A DNA stretch of 18,522 nt from an uncultured Desulfobacterales bacterium (lineage in GTDB: Bacteria; Desulfobacterota; Desulfobacteria; Desulfobacterales; JAFDCJ01), in NCBI GenBank assembly GCA_945787595.1, contig CALZJV010000209.1, positions 1 through 18,522 of the forward strand, given 5' to 3'. Below are positions 1 to 8,642 of this stretch, piece by piece. The translations under genes were made by a program, and so were the position numbers. Every line of letters begins with the position of its first letter. Position 1 is the stretch's first letter. Under the pieces are notes generated by a model, which worked only from the letters and a program-made list of their open reading frames with translations, made no database searches and had not been told where the DNA came from.

Positions 1-3
1 ATA

Positions 4-1920
4 ATGAGTAAAAAAAAAGCTTTTTTCCTGATTCTGTTCAGTCTTGAACTGGCCCTGCTGATCCCCCTCGGCATTTCCCAGCTGCCGAATACGGCCACCA
101 CCCGACACATTGCAGTTGATGCCCGCCGGTTCGCCTATGCCCCTTCACGCCTGGTGGTGAACAAGGGCGACACTGTAATCCTGAAGTTCTCTACTTCGGA
201 TGTCACCCACGGTCTGCAGCTAGACGGCTACCCGATTGAACTGATTGCCAGAAAAGGCACTACTTTCCGCAAGCATGACTGGATAGAGGATAAGGGCCAC
301 CTGCAAACCAACTGGAGCCGCGTCTCTTCCGTCAAAATTAGGGCATTGCGGTCAGGGAAGTTTATCTTCCGCTGCACCGAAACCTGCGGCAATTTGCATC
401 CCTTCATGACCGGTGAGCTGGTGGTCAGACCCAACACCCCGTATCATTTTTTCCTGGCGCTCTCTGTCTGGATCGTATTTACCGTGTTTGTCCTGATGCG
501 GTTTAAAAACCCGGGCGAATTCAAGCGAATTAATATCCTGGAAATATTCCCCCCGCTAAAAAGGCTGGTGATGCGTCGCAGTTTTCAGTTTTGGTTTATC
601 GCGGTCAATTTTGTCGTGTTTTATCTGTTTATCCTCAGCAGCCTGTGGGGCAGTCCGGTGGGCAACCGTAATATTGCCATTGTATTTGTTTGGATCCTGT
701 GGTGGTTTATTCTCAAGGCGGTTCTGGTGCCTCTGGGAGGCAGGCTGTGGTGCCTGATGTGCCCGCTGCCGGGGCCGGCCGAATGGTTGTCCCGCAAAAG
801 ATTGACAGCTGTCAAATATTTTAAAAAGCCTTTCCGCAAACTGCATCACCGTTATCTCGGCCTCCAAAAAGACTGGCCGATAAAGCTGCGAAATATCTGG
901 CTGCAAAATATTCTGTTTTTGGTCCTGATTTCTTTCGGTATGATTCTGATTACGCGACCGTTGGCAACAGCCCTTGTCTTCATAATAATTCTGGCAGGTA
1001 CCCTGATTCTGGCACTTATTTTCCGCCACCGGGTCTTTTGCCTGTATCTATGTCCGGTGGGCGGCTTTTTAGGCACCTATTCCATGGCATCCATGACTGA
1101 AGTGCGCGCCATCGATCGCGATGTCTGCAAAAAACACAAAGATAAATCCTGTTTAACCGGTGGCCCCGATGGTTGGGCCTGTCCCTGGAATCAATATGTC
1201 GGCAATATGAACCGCAACAACTATTGCGGGCTGTGCACCGAATGCATTAAAAGCTGCCCCAAGGATAACGTCGGTGTCTTTATCAGACCATTTGGCTCCG
1301 ATAAAGCACTAAAAGGCTATGATGAAATGTTCAACGTGATTATCATGCTGGTGGTGGCCATTGCTTTCAGCATCACCATGCTAGGCCCGTGGGGGTTTAT
1401 CAAAGATGCCGCCAACGTTACCGAAAGCAAACAGATCGTTCCTTTTCTCATCTACCTGGTGACAATCTGGAGTTTCGCCCTGCTAATCGTACCGGGTTTC
1501 TTTATGCTGGTGGCAAAGGCAGCCGGTCGCCTATCCAGAGTCGAATTAAATCGCCGCCTGCTGACCCTACGGTTGGCCTATATTCTCATACCGATCGGAA
1601 TCTTTGCCTGGATAGCCTTCAGCCTGCCGACCATCATGATTAACTACGGTTATATCATCGCGGTCTTTTCCGATCCGCTAGGTTTGGGGTGGGATCTTCT
1701 GGGAACCGCCGACACTCACTTTAAAGCGCTCATACCGGACTGGATACCGGTAATTCAAGGTGTTGTGCTGCTGGCCGGGCTGTATCTGGGATTGAGCCGC
1801 GGGTTTATGGCTCTCAGAGATTTGTTGCCGGACACAAATTCACAAATCCGGGCCATGCTTCTCCCGGCTCTTTTCGCTCTTGTTATGGTTAATATATTAT
1901 TGAAACTGTATATGGGATAA
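4..1920 (+). CDS. CuA-type cupredoxin fused to NapH/NosR-like Fe-S membrane protein
   Basis: Polytopic membrane protein of 638 residues, probably passing electrons between a periplasmic copper centre and iron-sulfur clusters. Residues 6-24 form a signal/anchor helix. Residues 35-142 form a cupredoxin domain whose ligands match the binuclear CuA pattern of cytochrome oxidase subunit II and NosZ: H69, then C124-x-E126-x-C128-x3-H132-x2-M135. About ten further hydrophobic segments follow. C250-x2-C253-P and C346-x3-C350-P resemble the paired CxxxCP motifs of NapH/NosR. A ferredoxin motif C408-x2-C411-x2-C414-x3-C418-P binds one [4Fe-4S], and C375, C383 and C393 may help a second. In NosR the exported N-terminal domain binds FMN; here a CuA domain takes that place. 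The gene ends 229 bp before napD on the same strand. The window begins 3 bases before the ATG, so its ribosome binding site is barely visible. Domain calls are firm; the physiological partner is inferred. Confidence 0.85.
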   Translation: MSKKKAFFLILFSLELALLIPLGISQLPNTATTRHIAVDARRFAYAPSRLVVNKGDTVILKFSTSDVTHGLQLDGYPIELIARKGTTFRKHDWIEDKGHLQTNWSRVSSVKIRALRSGKFIFRCTETCGNLHPFMTGELVVRPNTPYHFFLALSVWIVFTVFVLMRFKNPGEFKRINILEIFPPLKRLVMRRSFQFWFIAVNFVVFYLFILSSLWGSPVGNRNIAIVFVWILWWFILKAVLVPLGGRLWCLMCPLPGPAEWLSRKRLTAVKYFKKPFRKLHHRYLGLQKDWPIKLRNIWLQNILFLVLISFGMILITRPLATALVFIIILAGTLILALIFRHRVFCLYLCPVGGFLGTYSMASMTEVRAIDRDVCKKHKDKSCLTGGPDGWACPWNQYVGNMNRNNYCGLCTECIKSCPKDNVGVFIRPFGSDKALKGYDEMFNVIIMLVVAIAFSITMLGPWGFIKDAANVTESKQIVPFLIYLVTIWSFALLIVPGFFMLVAKAAGRLSRVELNRRLLTLRLAYILIPIGIFAWIAFSLPTIMINYGYIIAVFSDPLGLGWDLLGTADTHFKALIPDWIPVIQGVVLLAGLYLGLSRGFMALRDLLPDTNSQIRAMLLPALFALVMVNILLKLYMG

Positions 1921-2057
1921 AATAAAGATAACTAAATTGTTTAAGTCATCGTGATCAAAAAAACTCTTTCGCAACTATCTGTTTAGAATACATTATTCAT
2001 AATTCAAAAATACGTATTTTGCCCTATTTTTATTCTGTGTAATTTTGATATGGATTT

Positions 2058-2071
2058 TTGACTTAAGTCAA
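2058..2071. promoter_or_regulatory. FNR/CRP-family operator palindrome upstream of napD
   Basis: TTGACTTAAGTCAA is a perfect 14-bp palindrome with the half-site spacing (TTGAN-N4-NTCAA) of FNR/DNR-type regulators. It lies 79 bp before the napD start in AT-rich DNA. A weak -10-like TAGATA sits at 2090-2095, so the site falls near the activator position of class II promoters. Anaerobic or nitrogen-oxide control of the nap genes is inferred. Confidence 0.6.
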
Positions 2072-2149
2072 GGATTTAATCATACTTGTTAGATAGGAAA
2101 TAGCCAAACCTCATTCAACACATCATAATAATCGTTTTATGGAGAACCA

Positions 2150-2377
2150 ATGCCCGTATTCAGCTACCTGGCATATCCTAAACAGGGCGCAAAGAAGGAA
2201 CTGCTCACTGATCTCGCAGCCCTTGAATACTGTGAAGCGACGCCGGCCGATAATGAAAATATCCTGATCCTAATAACCGACACACCGGATGAAGAATCGG
2301 AGAAGGCGTTGCAGAAAAAGCTTAAGAAATTAAAAACATTGGAATCTCTTGGCATGACCTTCGGGCATGTGGATTAA
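2150..2377 (+). CDS. napD: NapD-like chaperone for periplasmic nitrate reductase
   Basis: Small cytoplasmic protein of 75 residues, slightly shorter than typical NapD (about 80-90). It has the NapD layout: a short beta strand at residues 3-8, a helix, an ILILIT strand near 40-45, a charged helix and a C-terminal strand. NapD binds the Tat signal peptide of NapA and delays export until the molybdenum cofactor is inserted. The ATG is preceded by GGAGA at 2141-2145. It lies 68 bp upstream of the napA start, which strongly supports the assignment because sequence identity in this family is low. It probably begins the transcript driven from the palindrome at 2058. Confidence 0.8.
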   Translation: MPVFSYLAYPKQGAKKELLTDLAALEYCEATPADNENILILITDTPDEESEKALQKKLKKLKTLESLGMTFGHVD

Positions 2378-2432
2378 CCTGAACTGAGCGTTTCAATTTT
2401 AAAAATTAGGATAAATAAACCGTGTCTTTAGC

Positions 2433-2439
2433 AAAGGAG
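2433..2439 (+). promoter_or_regulatory. Ribosome binding site fixing the napA start
   Basis: AAAGGAG lies 6 bases before ATG 2446. It picks that ATG over an in-frame GTG at 2422, which would overlap the ribosome binding site and place eight extra residues before the Tat signal. Confidence 0.75.
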
Positions 2440-2445
2440 TGGCAC

Positions 2446-4761
2446 ATGAGTATCACCAGAAGATCATTTATCAAAACCCTGGCATTAAACAGTGCCGCGG
2501 CAGCCGCAGCGACCCTGTTTCCGGGAATCAGCTTCAGCGCTTGGAAAAATGTAGATTCATCTGCGGGAGGGATTGAATGGAAAAAGACGCCCTGCCGGTT
2601 TTGCGGTACCGGATGCGGTCTGCTGGTGGGTGTATCCGGCGATCGGGCAGTGGCCGTCAAAGGCGATCCCAATTGTACCGTCAACAAGGGGCTGTGCTGC
2701 GTTAAGGGCTACCATTCCGTCCAGATCCTTTACGGCAAGGATAGAATCACCAAAGCCCTGGTTCGCAAAAACGGCAAGCTGGTGGAAACACCCCTGGAAG
2801 AAGCCCTTGACCTGGTGGCCAGCAAAATGCAGGAAACGATCAAGAGCCACGGGAAAGACGCCGTGGCCATGTACGGGTCCGGGCAATGGTCGATTTCCGA
2901 CGGGTATGTGGCCTCCAAGCTATTTAAAGGCTGTATCGGGACCAACAACCTGGAAGCCAATGCGCGACTGTGCATGGCCAGTGCGGTAACCGGCTTTTTG
3001 ACCAGTTTCGGACTGGACGAACCCATGGGCAGCTATGACGACATCGATCACGCCGATGTGTTTATTACCTGGGGCAATAATATGGCCGAGATGCATCCGG
3101 TGCTTTTCTCCAGAATGCTTGCCAATCGCAAAAGCAAAGGCCATGTCAAAATCATCGATTTTGCCACCCGCAGCACTCGCAGCAGCCAGGCATCGGACAG
3201 ATCAATCCTTTTTAAACCCCAGACGGACCTGGCTGTGGCCAATGCCATCTGCTATGAAATCATCCGCAACGACTGGGTCAATTGGGATTTTGTCAATAAG
3301 CATGTTTCCTTTCATAAAGGTAAAACCAACATCGGCTATGGGACCGAGGACCATTTCAAGTTCAAAGACAAAGCCGAAACCGTTGACTTTGAGCAGTATA
3401 AAGAATTTCTGGCGGATTACACGCCGGAGAACGTTGAAAAAATATCCGGCGTATCTGCCAAAGACATCAGGTACTTAGCTTCGCTATACGGAGACCCGGA
3501 TAAAAAAGTGGTTTCTTACTGGTGCATGGGGATGAACCAGCACACCCGGGGGACCTGGATCAACAACCTGGTCTATAATTGTCATCTGCTGGTGGGCAAG
3601 ATTTCCCAACCGGGCAATGGCCCGTTTTCTTTGACCGGTCAACCGAGCGCCTGCGGTACGGTGCGTGAAGTCGGCACCCTTACCCATAAGTTGCCTCATG
3701 GCGTCGTCACGAATGAAAAAGCGCGCAAGCTGGCCGCTAAAATTTGGGACGTGCCGCTGGAAAACATCGATCCCAAACCGACCTATCATACGGTTGAGAT
3801 GTTCCGGGCTCTGGACCGGGGAGATATCCGTTTCATGTGGGTGCAGGTCACGAATCCCATGGTCACCATGCCCAATTTGAATCGCTACCGGGACGGCGCC
3901 GAAAAGGACGATCGCTTCATGGTGGTATCCGAAATATATCCCACCCCCACCTACGATGTGGCCGATGTGGTCCTGCCGTCGGCCCTGTGGATCGAGCGCG
4001 AAGGATTTTTCGGCAACTCAGAGCGGCGCACCCAGCACAATGAGCAGATTATTCCCATGCCGGGTGAATGCATGAGCAATACCTGGCAGATCATCGAGGT
4101 GGCGCGACGAATGGGCTTTGAGAAACAATTTCCCTGGTCTGAAGAAACCTACATCGAAGACATCTGGAATGAATATATTCAGTTTCACGATTCCCCCAAG
4201 CACAGAATGGCATCTTACAAAGTGCTTAAAGCGCGATCGGGTGTTGTGTGGCCCTTCGTTGATGGACTGGAAACCAAATGGCGCTACAACGCTAAATATG
4301 ACCCGGCCGCCAAGCAGGATGATTTCCATTTTTACGGCAAACCGGATAACCGGGCCTGGATTTGGCTGAGGCCATACGAGCCGGCCGCAGAATCACCTGA
4401 CAGTGAGTATCCTTTCTGGCTCAATACCGGACGTATCCTGGAGCACTGGCATACCGGCTCCATGACCCGGCGTGTTCCGATTTTACATAAAGCCGCTCCG
4501 GAATCCTATGTGGAGATCAATCCCGATGATGCATCCGGATTGGGCATCACCAACGGCAGCAAAGTGAAAATATCCTCCCGCAGGGGCTCGGTGGTAATGA
4601 AGGCCAGCATCAACGAGCGGGGCCGCCCGCCACAGGGAATGGTTTTCGTTCCGTTCTTTGACGAGAGCTATTTGATCAACGAGGTAACTTTGGACGCATT
4701 TTGCCCTATATCCAAACAGCCGGACTATAAAAAATGCGCTGTCAAACTGGAGAGAGTATGA
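2446..4761 (+). CDS. napA: Periplasmic nitrate reductase catalytic subunit NapA
   Basis: Molybdoenzyme of 771 residues that reduces nitrate to nitrite in the periplasm. The N-terminus is a Tat signal (TRRSFIK, then an alanine-rich stretch). A [4Fe-4S] site follows at C50-x2-C53-x3-C57, with the fourth cysteine at C85 (C84 is adjacent). NARLCMASA supplies the molybdenum ligand C176, and the FGLDEPMG and EMHPVLFSR stretches are characteristic of NapA rather than formate dehydrogenase. The C-terminal molybdopterin-dinucleotide domain begins at the segment [18 protein letters not shown]. The frame is intact and the length normal. The stop codon overlaps the next gene's start (ATGA, 4758-4761), implying translational coupling to the cytochrome. 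Catalytic activity is inferred from conserved residues only. Confidence 0.95.
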   Translation: MSITRRSFIKTLALNSAAAAAATLFPGISFSAWKNVDSSAGGIEWKKTPCRFCGTGCGLLVGVSGDRAVAVKGDPNCTVNKGLCCVKGYHSVQILYGKDRITKALVRKNGKLVETPLEEALDLVASKMQETIKSHGKDAVAMYGSGQWSISDGYVASKLFKGCIGTNNLEANARLCMASAVTGFLTSFGLDEPMGSYDDIDHADVFITWGNNMAEMHPVLFSRMLANRKSKGHVKIIDFATRSTRSSQASDRSILFKPQTDLAVANAICYEIIRNDWVNWDFVNKHVSFHKGKTNIGYGTEDHFKFKDKAETVDFEQYKEFLADYTPENVEKISGVSAKDIRYLASLYGDPDKKVVSYWCMGMNQHTRGTWINNLVYNCHLLVGKISQPGNGPFSLTGQPSACGTVREVGTLTHKLPHGVVTNEKARKLAAKIWDVPLENIDPKPTYHTVEMFRALDRGDIRFMWVQVTNPMVTMPNLNRYRDGAEKDDRFMVVSEIYPTPTYDVADVVLPSALWIEREGFFGNSERRTQHNEQIIPMPGECMSNTWQIIEVARRMGFEKQFPWSEETYIEDIWNEYIQFHDSPKHRMASYKVLKARSGVVWPFVDGLETKWRYNAKYDPAAKQDDFHFYGKPDNRAWIWLRPYEPAAESPDSEYPFWLNTGRILEHWHTGSMTRRVPILHKAAPESYVEINPDDASGLGITNGSKVKISSRRGSVVMKASINERGRPPQGMVFVPFFDESYLINEVTLDAFCPISKQPDYKKCAVKLERV

Positions 4762-5441
4762 TGGAAACGTCAGACAAAAAGGTGGGAAAAGTATTTCTCG
4801 TTTTTGCCGGTCTCTGTATCATTGCCTTACCCCTGGTCGTGATTTCGGCGTTCTCCTTCCAACCAAAGGAGATGGAAACGGCTGCAATAGGTGCTCAGAG
4901 CCTTGACTTTGATCAGCAGGGGGAAACCATATTCATAGACTATGACAAGCTATCCAGCGAATATCTGGCGGGTGTATCTTCCGAACGGACCCTCAGCGAC
5001 TACTACTCACGCAGGCAGTATCCAGGGTCTCCGCCCTATATCCCGCATAAGGTTGAAGAACCTGATTTAGCCCGGGTTGAGTGCCTTGCCTGTCACGCCA
5101 GGGGCGGTTGGTCGGAAGAGCTTAAAAGACACACACCCATAACGCCCCATCCGGAACAGGAGGCCTGCCGGCAGTGCCATATCGCAATGACCGGCAAAGA
5201 ACTGTTCGTTGACATTGACTGGCGCAGCGTCGCAACGCCCCGCCTGGGCCGATCTGAACTGCCCGGCGCTCCGCCTCCCATTCCGCATGAACTTCAGATG
5301 AGAGGCAACTGTATCGCATGCCATGTGGGACCGGGGGCGGTGACGGCCATTCGAGTGGAGCATCCCTCGCGGGGGAATTGCCGGCAATGTCACGTACCGG
5401 ATACCAACGTTAAACCGTTTCAGCGGAATTCAAAATCATAA
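4758..5441 (+). CDS. Tetraheme c-type cytochrome made of two NapB-like diheme units
   Basis: Membrane-anchored periplasmic cytochrome of 227 residues. A helix at residues 10-33 anchors it. Four CxxCH motifs are at 109-113, 137-141, 185-189 and 208-212. The protein looks like an internal duplication: PGSPPYIPH (89-97), CLACH, HP (131), CRQCH is mirrored by PGAPPPIPH (169-177), CIACH, HP (202), CRQCHVPD. The PP-x-IPH...CxxCH...CxQCHVP order is that of NapB, the diheme electron donor of NapA, which normally has only two hemes. The start ATG 4758 overlaps the napA stop and follows GGAGAG at 4749-4754; ATG 4761 is an alternative. It probably delivers electrons directly to NapA. Confidence 0.88.
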   Translation: MMETSDKKVGKVFLVFAGLCIIALPLVVISAFSFQPKEMETAAIGAQSLDFDQQGETIFIDYDKLSSEYLAGVSSERTLSDYYSRRQYPGSPPYIPHKVEEPDLARVECLACHARGGWSEELKRHTPITPHPEQEACRQCHIAMTGKELFVDIDWRSVATPRLGRSELPGAPPPIPHELQMRGNCIACHVGPGAVTAIRVEHPSRGNCRQCHVPDTNVKPFQRNSKS

Positions 5442-5509
5442 CACGGTCCAGTCAGAACCAAAAACAGACACAACAATTTGAAATAACCGCTGAGTAAAAC
5501 AGGGACGTC

Positions 5510-6133
5510 ATGAAGACAACAATCTATAAAAAGTGCCTTTTCGGGACAATTGCTTTACTGCTCGTTATCTTTGCGGGGTGGACCGCGTATTCCGAGCAAG
5601 GCGGTGTCAGCCAGATCTATAAAAATGCAATTGCGCCGTTTGATGATAAAAAGCGCGTCCAATCCGTCCTGGCGCTGCCGGATGACACCGTTGTGGTCCG
5701 GACAAGATACCAGGGGGGACTTTTTTGGACCGAAACCCGAAAGGACAAGATAGAGCGCTTTAAATGCAGCCAATGTCATAACAATAAATCTGTCAATGTT
5801 GCCCTGGCTGCTGAAATGGCCCATGGTGATATCAAGCTGGATCATGGCGACCGGCAAAAACCACTTTCCTGTTTCACATGTCATAATAAAGAGGAGCGTG
5901 ATTCTTTGGAAACCGAAGCAGGTGTCAAAGTGGATATGGATCACAGCTACCAGATGTGCGCTCAGTGCCATTTCAGACAGTTAAAAGACTGGGTGGGCGG
6001 TGCGCACGGCAAACGCGTTGCTAACTGGGCCGGCAAAAGGGTCGTCAATAGCTGTGTATCCTGTCACAATCCCCACTCTCCGCGCTTTGAAAAACGTTGG
6101 CCGGTAACGTATTCACCGCCTTTTAAAGAATAG
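5510..6133 (+). CDS. Tetraheme c-type cytochrome, NapM-like position
   Basis: Periplasmic cytochrome of 207 residues held by an N-terminal signal/anchor (residues 8-27). Heme motifs are CSQCH (86-90), CFTCH (121-125), CAQCH (150-154) and CVSCH (182-186). Additional histidines such as H105, H112, H145, H166 and H189 could be axial ligands. It is unlike the NapB-type repeat of its neighbour. It occupies the place of NapM, the extra tetraheme cytochrome in Desulfovibrio nap clusters, but I cannot establish orthology by eye. AGGGA lies at 5501-5505 before the ATG. The 68-bp gap to the upstream gene shows no terminator. Likely role: carry electrons between the NrfC-like protein and the NapB-like cytochrome. 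Confidence 0.82.
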   Translation: MKTTIYKKCLFGTIALLLVIFAGWTAYSEQGGVSQIYKNAIAPFDDKKRVQSVLALPDDTVVVRTRYQGGLFWTETRKDKIERFKCSQCHNNKSVNVALAAEMAHGDIKLDHGDRQKPLSCFTCHNKEERDSLETEAGVKVDMDHSYQMCAQCHFRQLKDWVGGAHGKRVANWAGKRVVNSCVSCHNPHSPRFEKRWPVTYSPPFKE

Positions 6134-6142
6134 GGAATTAGA

Positions 6143-7114
6143 ATGAATCCCCCGAAAAATCAAAATTGTCAAAAGCCTAAAGAAAGCAACCACCGCCAGG
6201 GCAAACCGTGCGGGCGCCGGGAATTTCTCAAAGGAGCCGCAAAAGTAGCCGCTCTGGGCGGCGCCACTATGCTTACCGGGTGTGGAACCGAAGCATTTGG
6301 TTCAAGTGAAGAGCTCAAATTACGGTTTCAGGAATTCTTTAAAAAAAATTACCGTCTCATGACCCCGGAGGAAAAAGACGAAACCATACGGCGCCTTGAG
6401 CGGCTAGCCAAAATGAGAAGAGGCGTCGATGTCCGGATGAGCTCCAAGGCGCCCATAGAGAATGTTTTATTCGGTTATGCCTTTAATGTCACCCGCTGTG
6501 AAGGTTACATGGAATGTGTGGCCGCCTGCGTCAAGGAGAATAACCTCGACCGCAAGTCCAATACACAATATATCCGCATATTTGAAATGGAGCACGGCCA
6601 AATGTCTCCTGAGGTCGGCAACGGCAAATACTTCCATGAAGTGCCGGTTGAGGATCATTTCTATATGGGTGTTCAATGTTTCCACTGTGAAAGTGCCCCG
6701 TGCATCAAGGCCTGTCCCACAAAAGCCACCTGGAAAGAGCCCGATGGAATTGTCGTCGTGGACTATGACTGGTGCATCGGATGCAGGTATTGTATGGCGG
6801 CCTGCCCCTATTACGGGCGTCGCTTCAACTGGAACGAACCCCAGGTACCCTCCGAGGAAATGACCAAAAAGCAGCATTATCTCGGCAACCGGATGCGCGC
6901 CAAGGGACAGATGGAGAAATGTACCTTTTGCGTGCAAAGGAGCAGAGAAGGCAGACTTCCCGCCTGTGTCGAGGCCTGCCCCACCGGTTCAAGGGTGTTT
7001 GGAAATCTGCTCGACCCCAAAAGTGAAATCAGGTTTGTCCTGAAGCACAAGAAGGTTTTCAGGTTTAAGGAGGATCTGGGAACGGATCCAAAGTTCTGGT
7101 ATTTTATTGACTAA
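6143..7114 (+). CDS. Tat-exported NrfC/DmsB-like multi-cluster ferredoxin subunit
   Basis: Periplasmic iron-sulfur protein of 323 residues. GRREFLKG (24-31) is a Tat motif, and LTGC (44-47) right after the hydrophobic segment could be a lipobox. Clusters: C179-x2-C182-x4-C187-x3-C191-P; C211-x2-C214-x2-C217-x3-C221-P; C260-x2-C263-x11-C275-x3-C279-P. The first ferredoxin motif is incomplete: C119, C125 and C129 are present, but tyrosine 122 stands where the second cysteine should be, so this site may hold a [3Fe-4S] cluster or use another ligand. The segment MTPEEKDETIRRLERL (73-88) is a helical N-terminal extension. The family passes electrons from an NrfD-type membrane subunit. The start at 6143 follows AGGGA (6132-6136), 9 bp after the cytochrome gene. 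Confidence 0.88.
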   Translation: MNPPKNQNCQKPKESNHRQGKPCGRREFLKGAAKVAALGGATMLTGCGTEAFGSSEELKLRFQEFFKKNYRLMTPEEKDETIRRLERLAKMRRGVDVRMSSKAPIENVLFGYAFNVTRCEGYMECVAACVKENNLDRKSNTQYIRIFEMEHGQMSPEVGNGKYFHEVPVEDHFYMGVQCFHCESAPCIKACPTKATWKEPDGIVVVDYDWCIGCRYCMAACPYYGRRFNWNEPQVPSEEMTKKQHYLGNRMRAKGQMEKCTFCVQRSREGRLPACVEACPTGSRVFGNLLDPKSEIRFVLKHKKVFRFKEDLGTDPKFWYFID

Positions 7115-7124
7115 GATAGGTTTT

Positions 7125-7315
7125 GCCGGTTAGCCGGTTGGGCCGGTTGACCGGTTAGACAATGTATTCTTTCGATTTCAACGGGCTCAACGGAAAAACG
7201 GTCCAAACGGGCTTAACGGGCTCAACGGACTCAACGGGCCAACGGGCTAAACCGACAAACCGGCTCAACGGACTAACGGACCAACGGGCCAACCGGCTCA
7301 ACGGAGCTCAAGAAA
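7125..7315. repeat. Degenerate short-repeat tract with inverted halves
   Basis: Block 7125-7157 has four CCGGTT-containing units of 8-10 bp. Block 7179-7315 has a dozen or more AACGG(G/A)CY-type units of 8-9 bp. AGCCGGTTGG (7132-7141) is the exact reverse complement of CCAACCGGCT (7289-7298), and pairing extends with a mismatch and a bulge, so the transcript could fold into a long hairpin between the nrfC-like and nrfD-like genes. The tract is open in the nrfD frame, but the translation is low-complexity and lies upstream of a better start. Confidence 0.8.
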
Positions 7316-7321
7316 GGTCGC

Positions 7322-7328
7322 AGGAAAA
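7322..7328 (+). promoter_or_regulatory. Ribosome binding site fixing the nrfD-like start
   Basis: AGGAAAA lies a few bases before ATGATG at 7333. It supports initiation there instead of at ATG 7162, which would translate the repeat tract into 57 extra low-complexity residues not seen in the family. Confidence 0.6.
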
Positions 7329-7332
7329 AGTT

Positions 7333-8571
7333 ATGATGGAAAAGTCTCCTGATAAAGGAATTGTATCGTTTGTTACGGATGCCATTGTATGGAACCTATC
7401 CGGCGGTATCGGCTATCAGATTTATCTGTGTTGTTTAGCCGTAATGGTGATGCTTGGTGTCTATGCCTATTCCGTTCAAACGCACTTAGGCCTTGCTGCC
7501 ACCAATATGTCCGATATCGTCAGCTGGGGATTTTATATCGGCAATTTTACGTTTCTGGTGGGCGTGGCGGCGGCAGCTGTTATGTTGATATTACCTGCTT
7601 ATATGTTCCGTGACAGGGATCTGCACAAGGTGGTCATCATCGGTGAAGGTGTGGCCAATGGGGCCCTGGTGATGTGCCTTTTGTTCATTGTAGCAGATAT
7701 GGGAGGCCCCTTGAAGCTCTGGCATCTGATACCGGGTATCGGGATTTTTAATTGGCCTTCATCGCTGCTCACGTGGGATATCATCGTATTAAACGGTTAT
7801 CTGGCCCTCAACCTGCTGGTACCTGCCTATATCCTTTATTGTCAATATAACAATCGTGAACCTGATGAAAAAAAATACCGTCCTTTTGTTTTTCTATCAA
7901 TTTTCTGGGCCTTTTCAATTCACCTGGTAACGGCCTTTTTGTATCAGGGGCTGCCAGCCAGGCCTTTCTGGAATAATCCTTTGATGGGTCCCCGGTTTTT
8001 AGCATCCGCCTTTGCGGCCGGGCCGGCTTTGATAACCGTGGTACTGGTAATTGTTCATACTGCCACTACATTTAAAATCGAAAAAGAGACCTTTAACAAG
8101 CTGAGGCTGATCATTGTCATTTCCGCAATAATTAATCTCATCATGCTCTTTTCCGAGATTTTCAAGGAGTTCTACCTACCCACCCACCACAGTCTGCCGG
8201 CTATTTATCTCTATTTCGGTCTCGACGGTCACTCCGCCCTGGTCCCCTGGATCTGGACCGCAATCAGCCTGAACCTTTTAGGCACGTTGACCCTGATCTG
8301 GAACCCGGGCAAGAATAACCCCAAAGTGCTACTTCCGGCCTGTGTGTTGCTTTTTATCGGTATCTGGATCGAAAAAGGCATGGGATTGATTGTGCCGGGA
8401 CTGGTCCCTTCACCTTTGGGGGAAGTGATTAATTACGCACCCAGTTGGGTGGAGATCTGTGTAGCGATAGGCATTCTAGCGGTCGGCATGTTTGTTGTCA
8501 CCCTGCTGATCAAACCGGCTTTGATAATCGAGCAGCGGTTTGAATCGTATCAGCGATCGGAAACAGGCTAA
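7333..8571 (+). CDS. NrfD/PsrC/HmcC-like quinol-interacting membrane subunit
   Basis: Integral membrane protein of 412 residues with about ten hydrophobic segments, the length expected for NrfD/HmcC/DsrP-type proteins. Family-like stretches include WGFYIGNFTFLVG (66-78 region), DIIVLNGYLALNL, PLMGPRFLASAFAAGPALI and IEKGMGLIVPG. Such proteins exchange electrons and protons with menaquinol and pair with an NrfC-type ferredoxin, here encoded immediately upstream. No heme ligand motif is obvious. Because the cluster lacks NapC, this subunit is the best candidate for quinol oxidation in nitrate reduction. Direction of electron flow is inferred. It ends the nap-type gene group. Confidence 0.88.
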   Translation: MMEKSPDKGIVSFVTDAIVWNLSGGIGYQIYLCCLAVMVMLGVYAYSVQTHLGLAATNMSDIVSWGFYIGNFTFLVGVAAAAVMLILPAYMFRDRDLHKVVIIGEGVANGALVMCLLFIVADMGGPLKLWHLIPGIGIFNWPSSLLTWDIIVLNGYLALNLLVPAYILYCQYNNREPDEKKYRPFVFLSIFWAFSIHLVTAFLYQGLPARPFWNNPLMGPRFLASAFAAGPALITVVLVIVHTATTFKIEKETFNKLRLIIVISAIINLIMLFSEIFKEFYLPTHHSLPAIYLYFGLDGHSALVPWIWTAISLNLLGTLTLIWNPGKNNPKVLLPACVLLFIGIWIEKGMGLIVPGLVPSPLGEVINYAPSWVEICVAIGILAVGMFVVTLLIKPALIIEQRFESYQRSETG

Positions 8572-8642
8572 AGCCGGGTTCTTGCACTATCCCATTGATC
8601 CGCGCGAGTGATCGAATTGTAGGTTGTTTCTTCCGTCATGAG

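Noticed and set aside
556..1029. 157-residue open frame antisense to the CuA-NapH gene
   Set aside because: It lies wholly within a well-conserved gene and its composition (Q, R, H rich) is typical of an antisense shadow.
2422..2445. GTG start for napA
   Set aside because: It would include the ribosome binding site of ATG 2446 and displace the Tat signal from the N-terminus.
2573..3478. Long alternative-frame open readings inside napA
   Set aside because: napA is continuous and conserved across this stretch; these frames are by-products of its codon use.
7125..7315. CRISPR array
   Set aside because: Units are 8-9 bp and contiguous with no unique spacers, and no cas gene is present.
7162..7332. 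N-terminal extension of the nrfD-like protein from ATG 7162
   Set aside because: It is translated repeat tract with low complexity, has no good ribosome binding site, and makes the protein longer than its family; ATG 7333 has AGGAAAA upstream.
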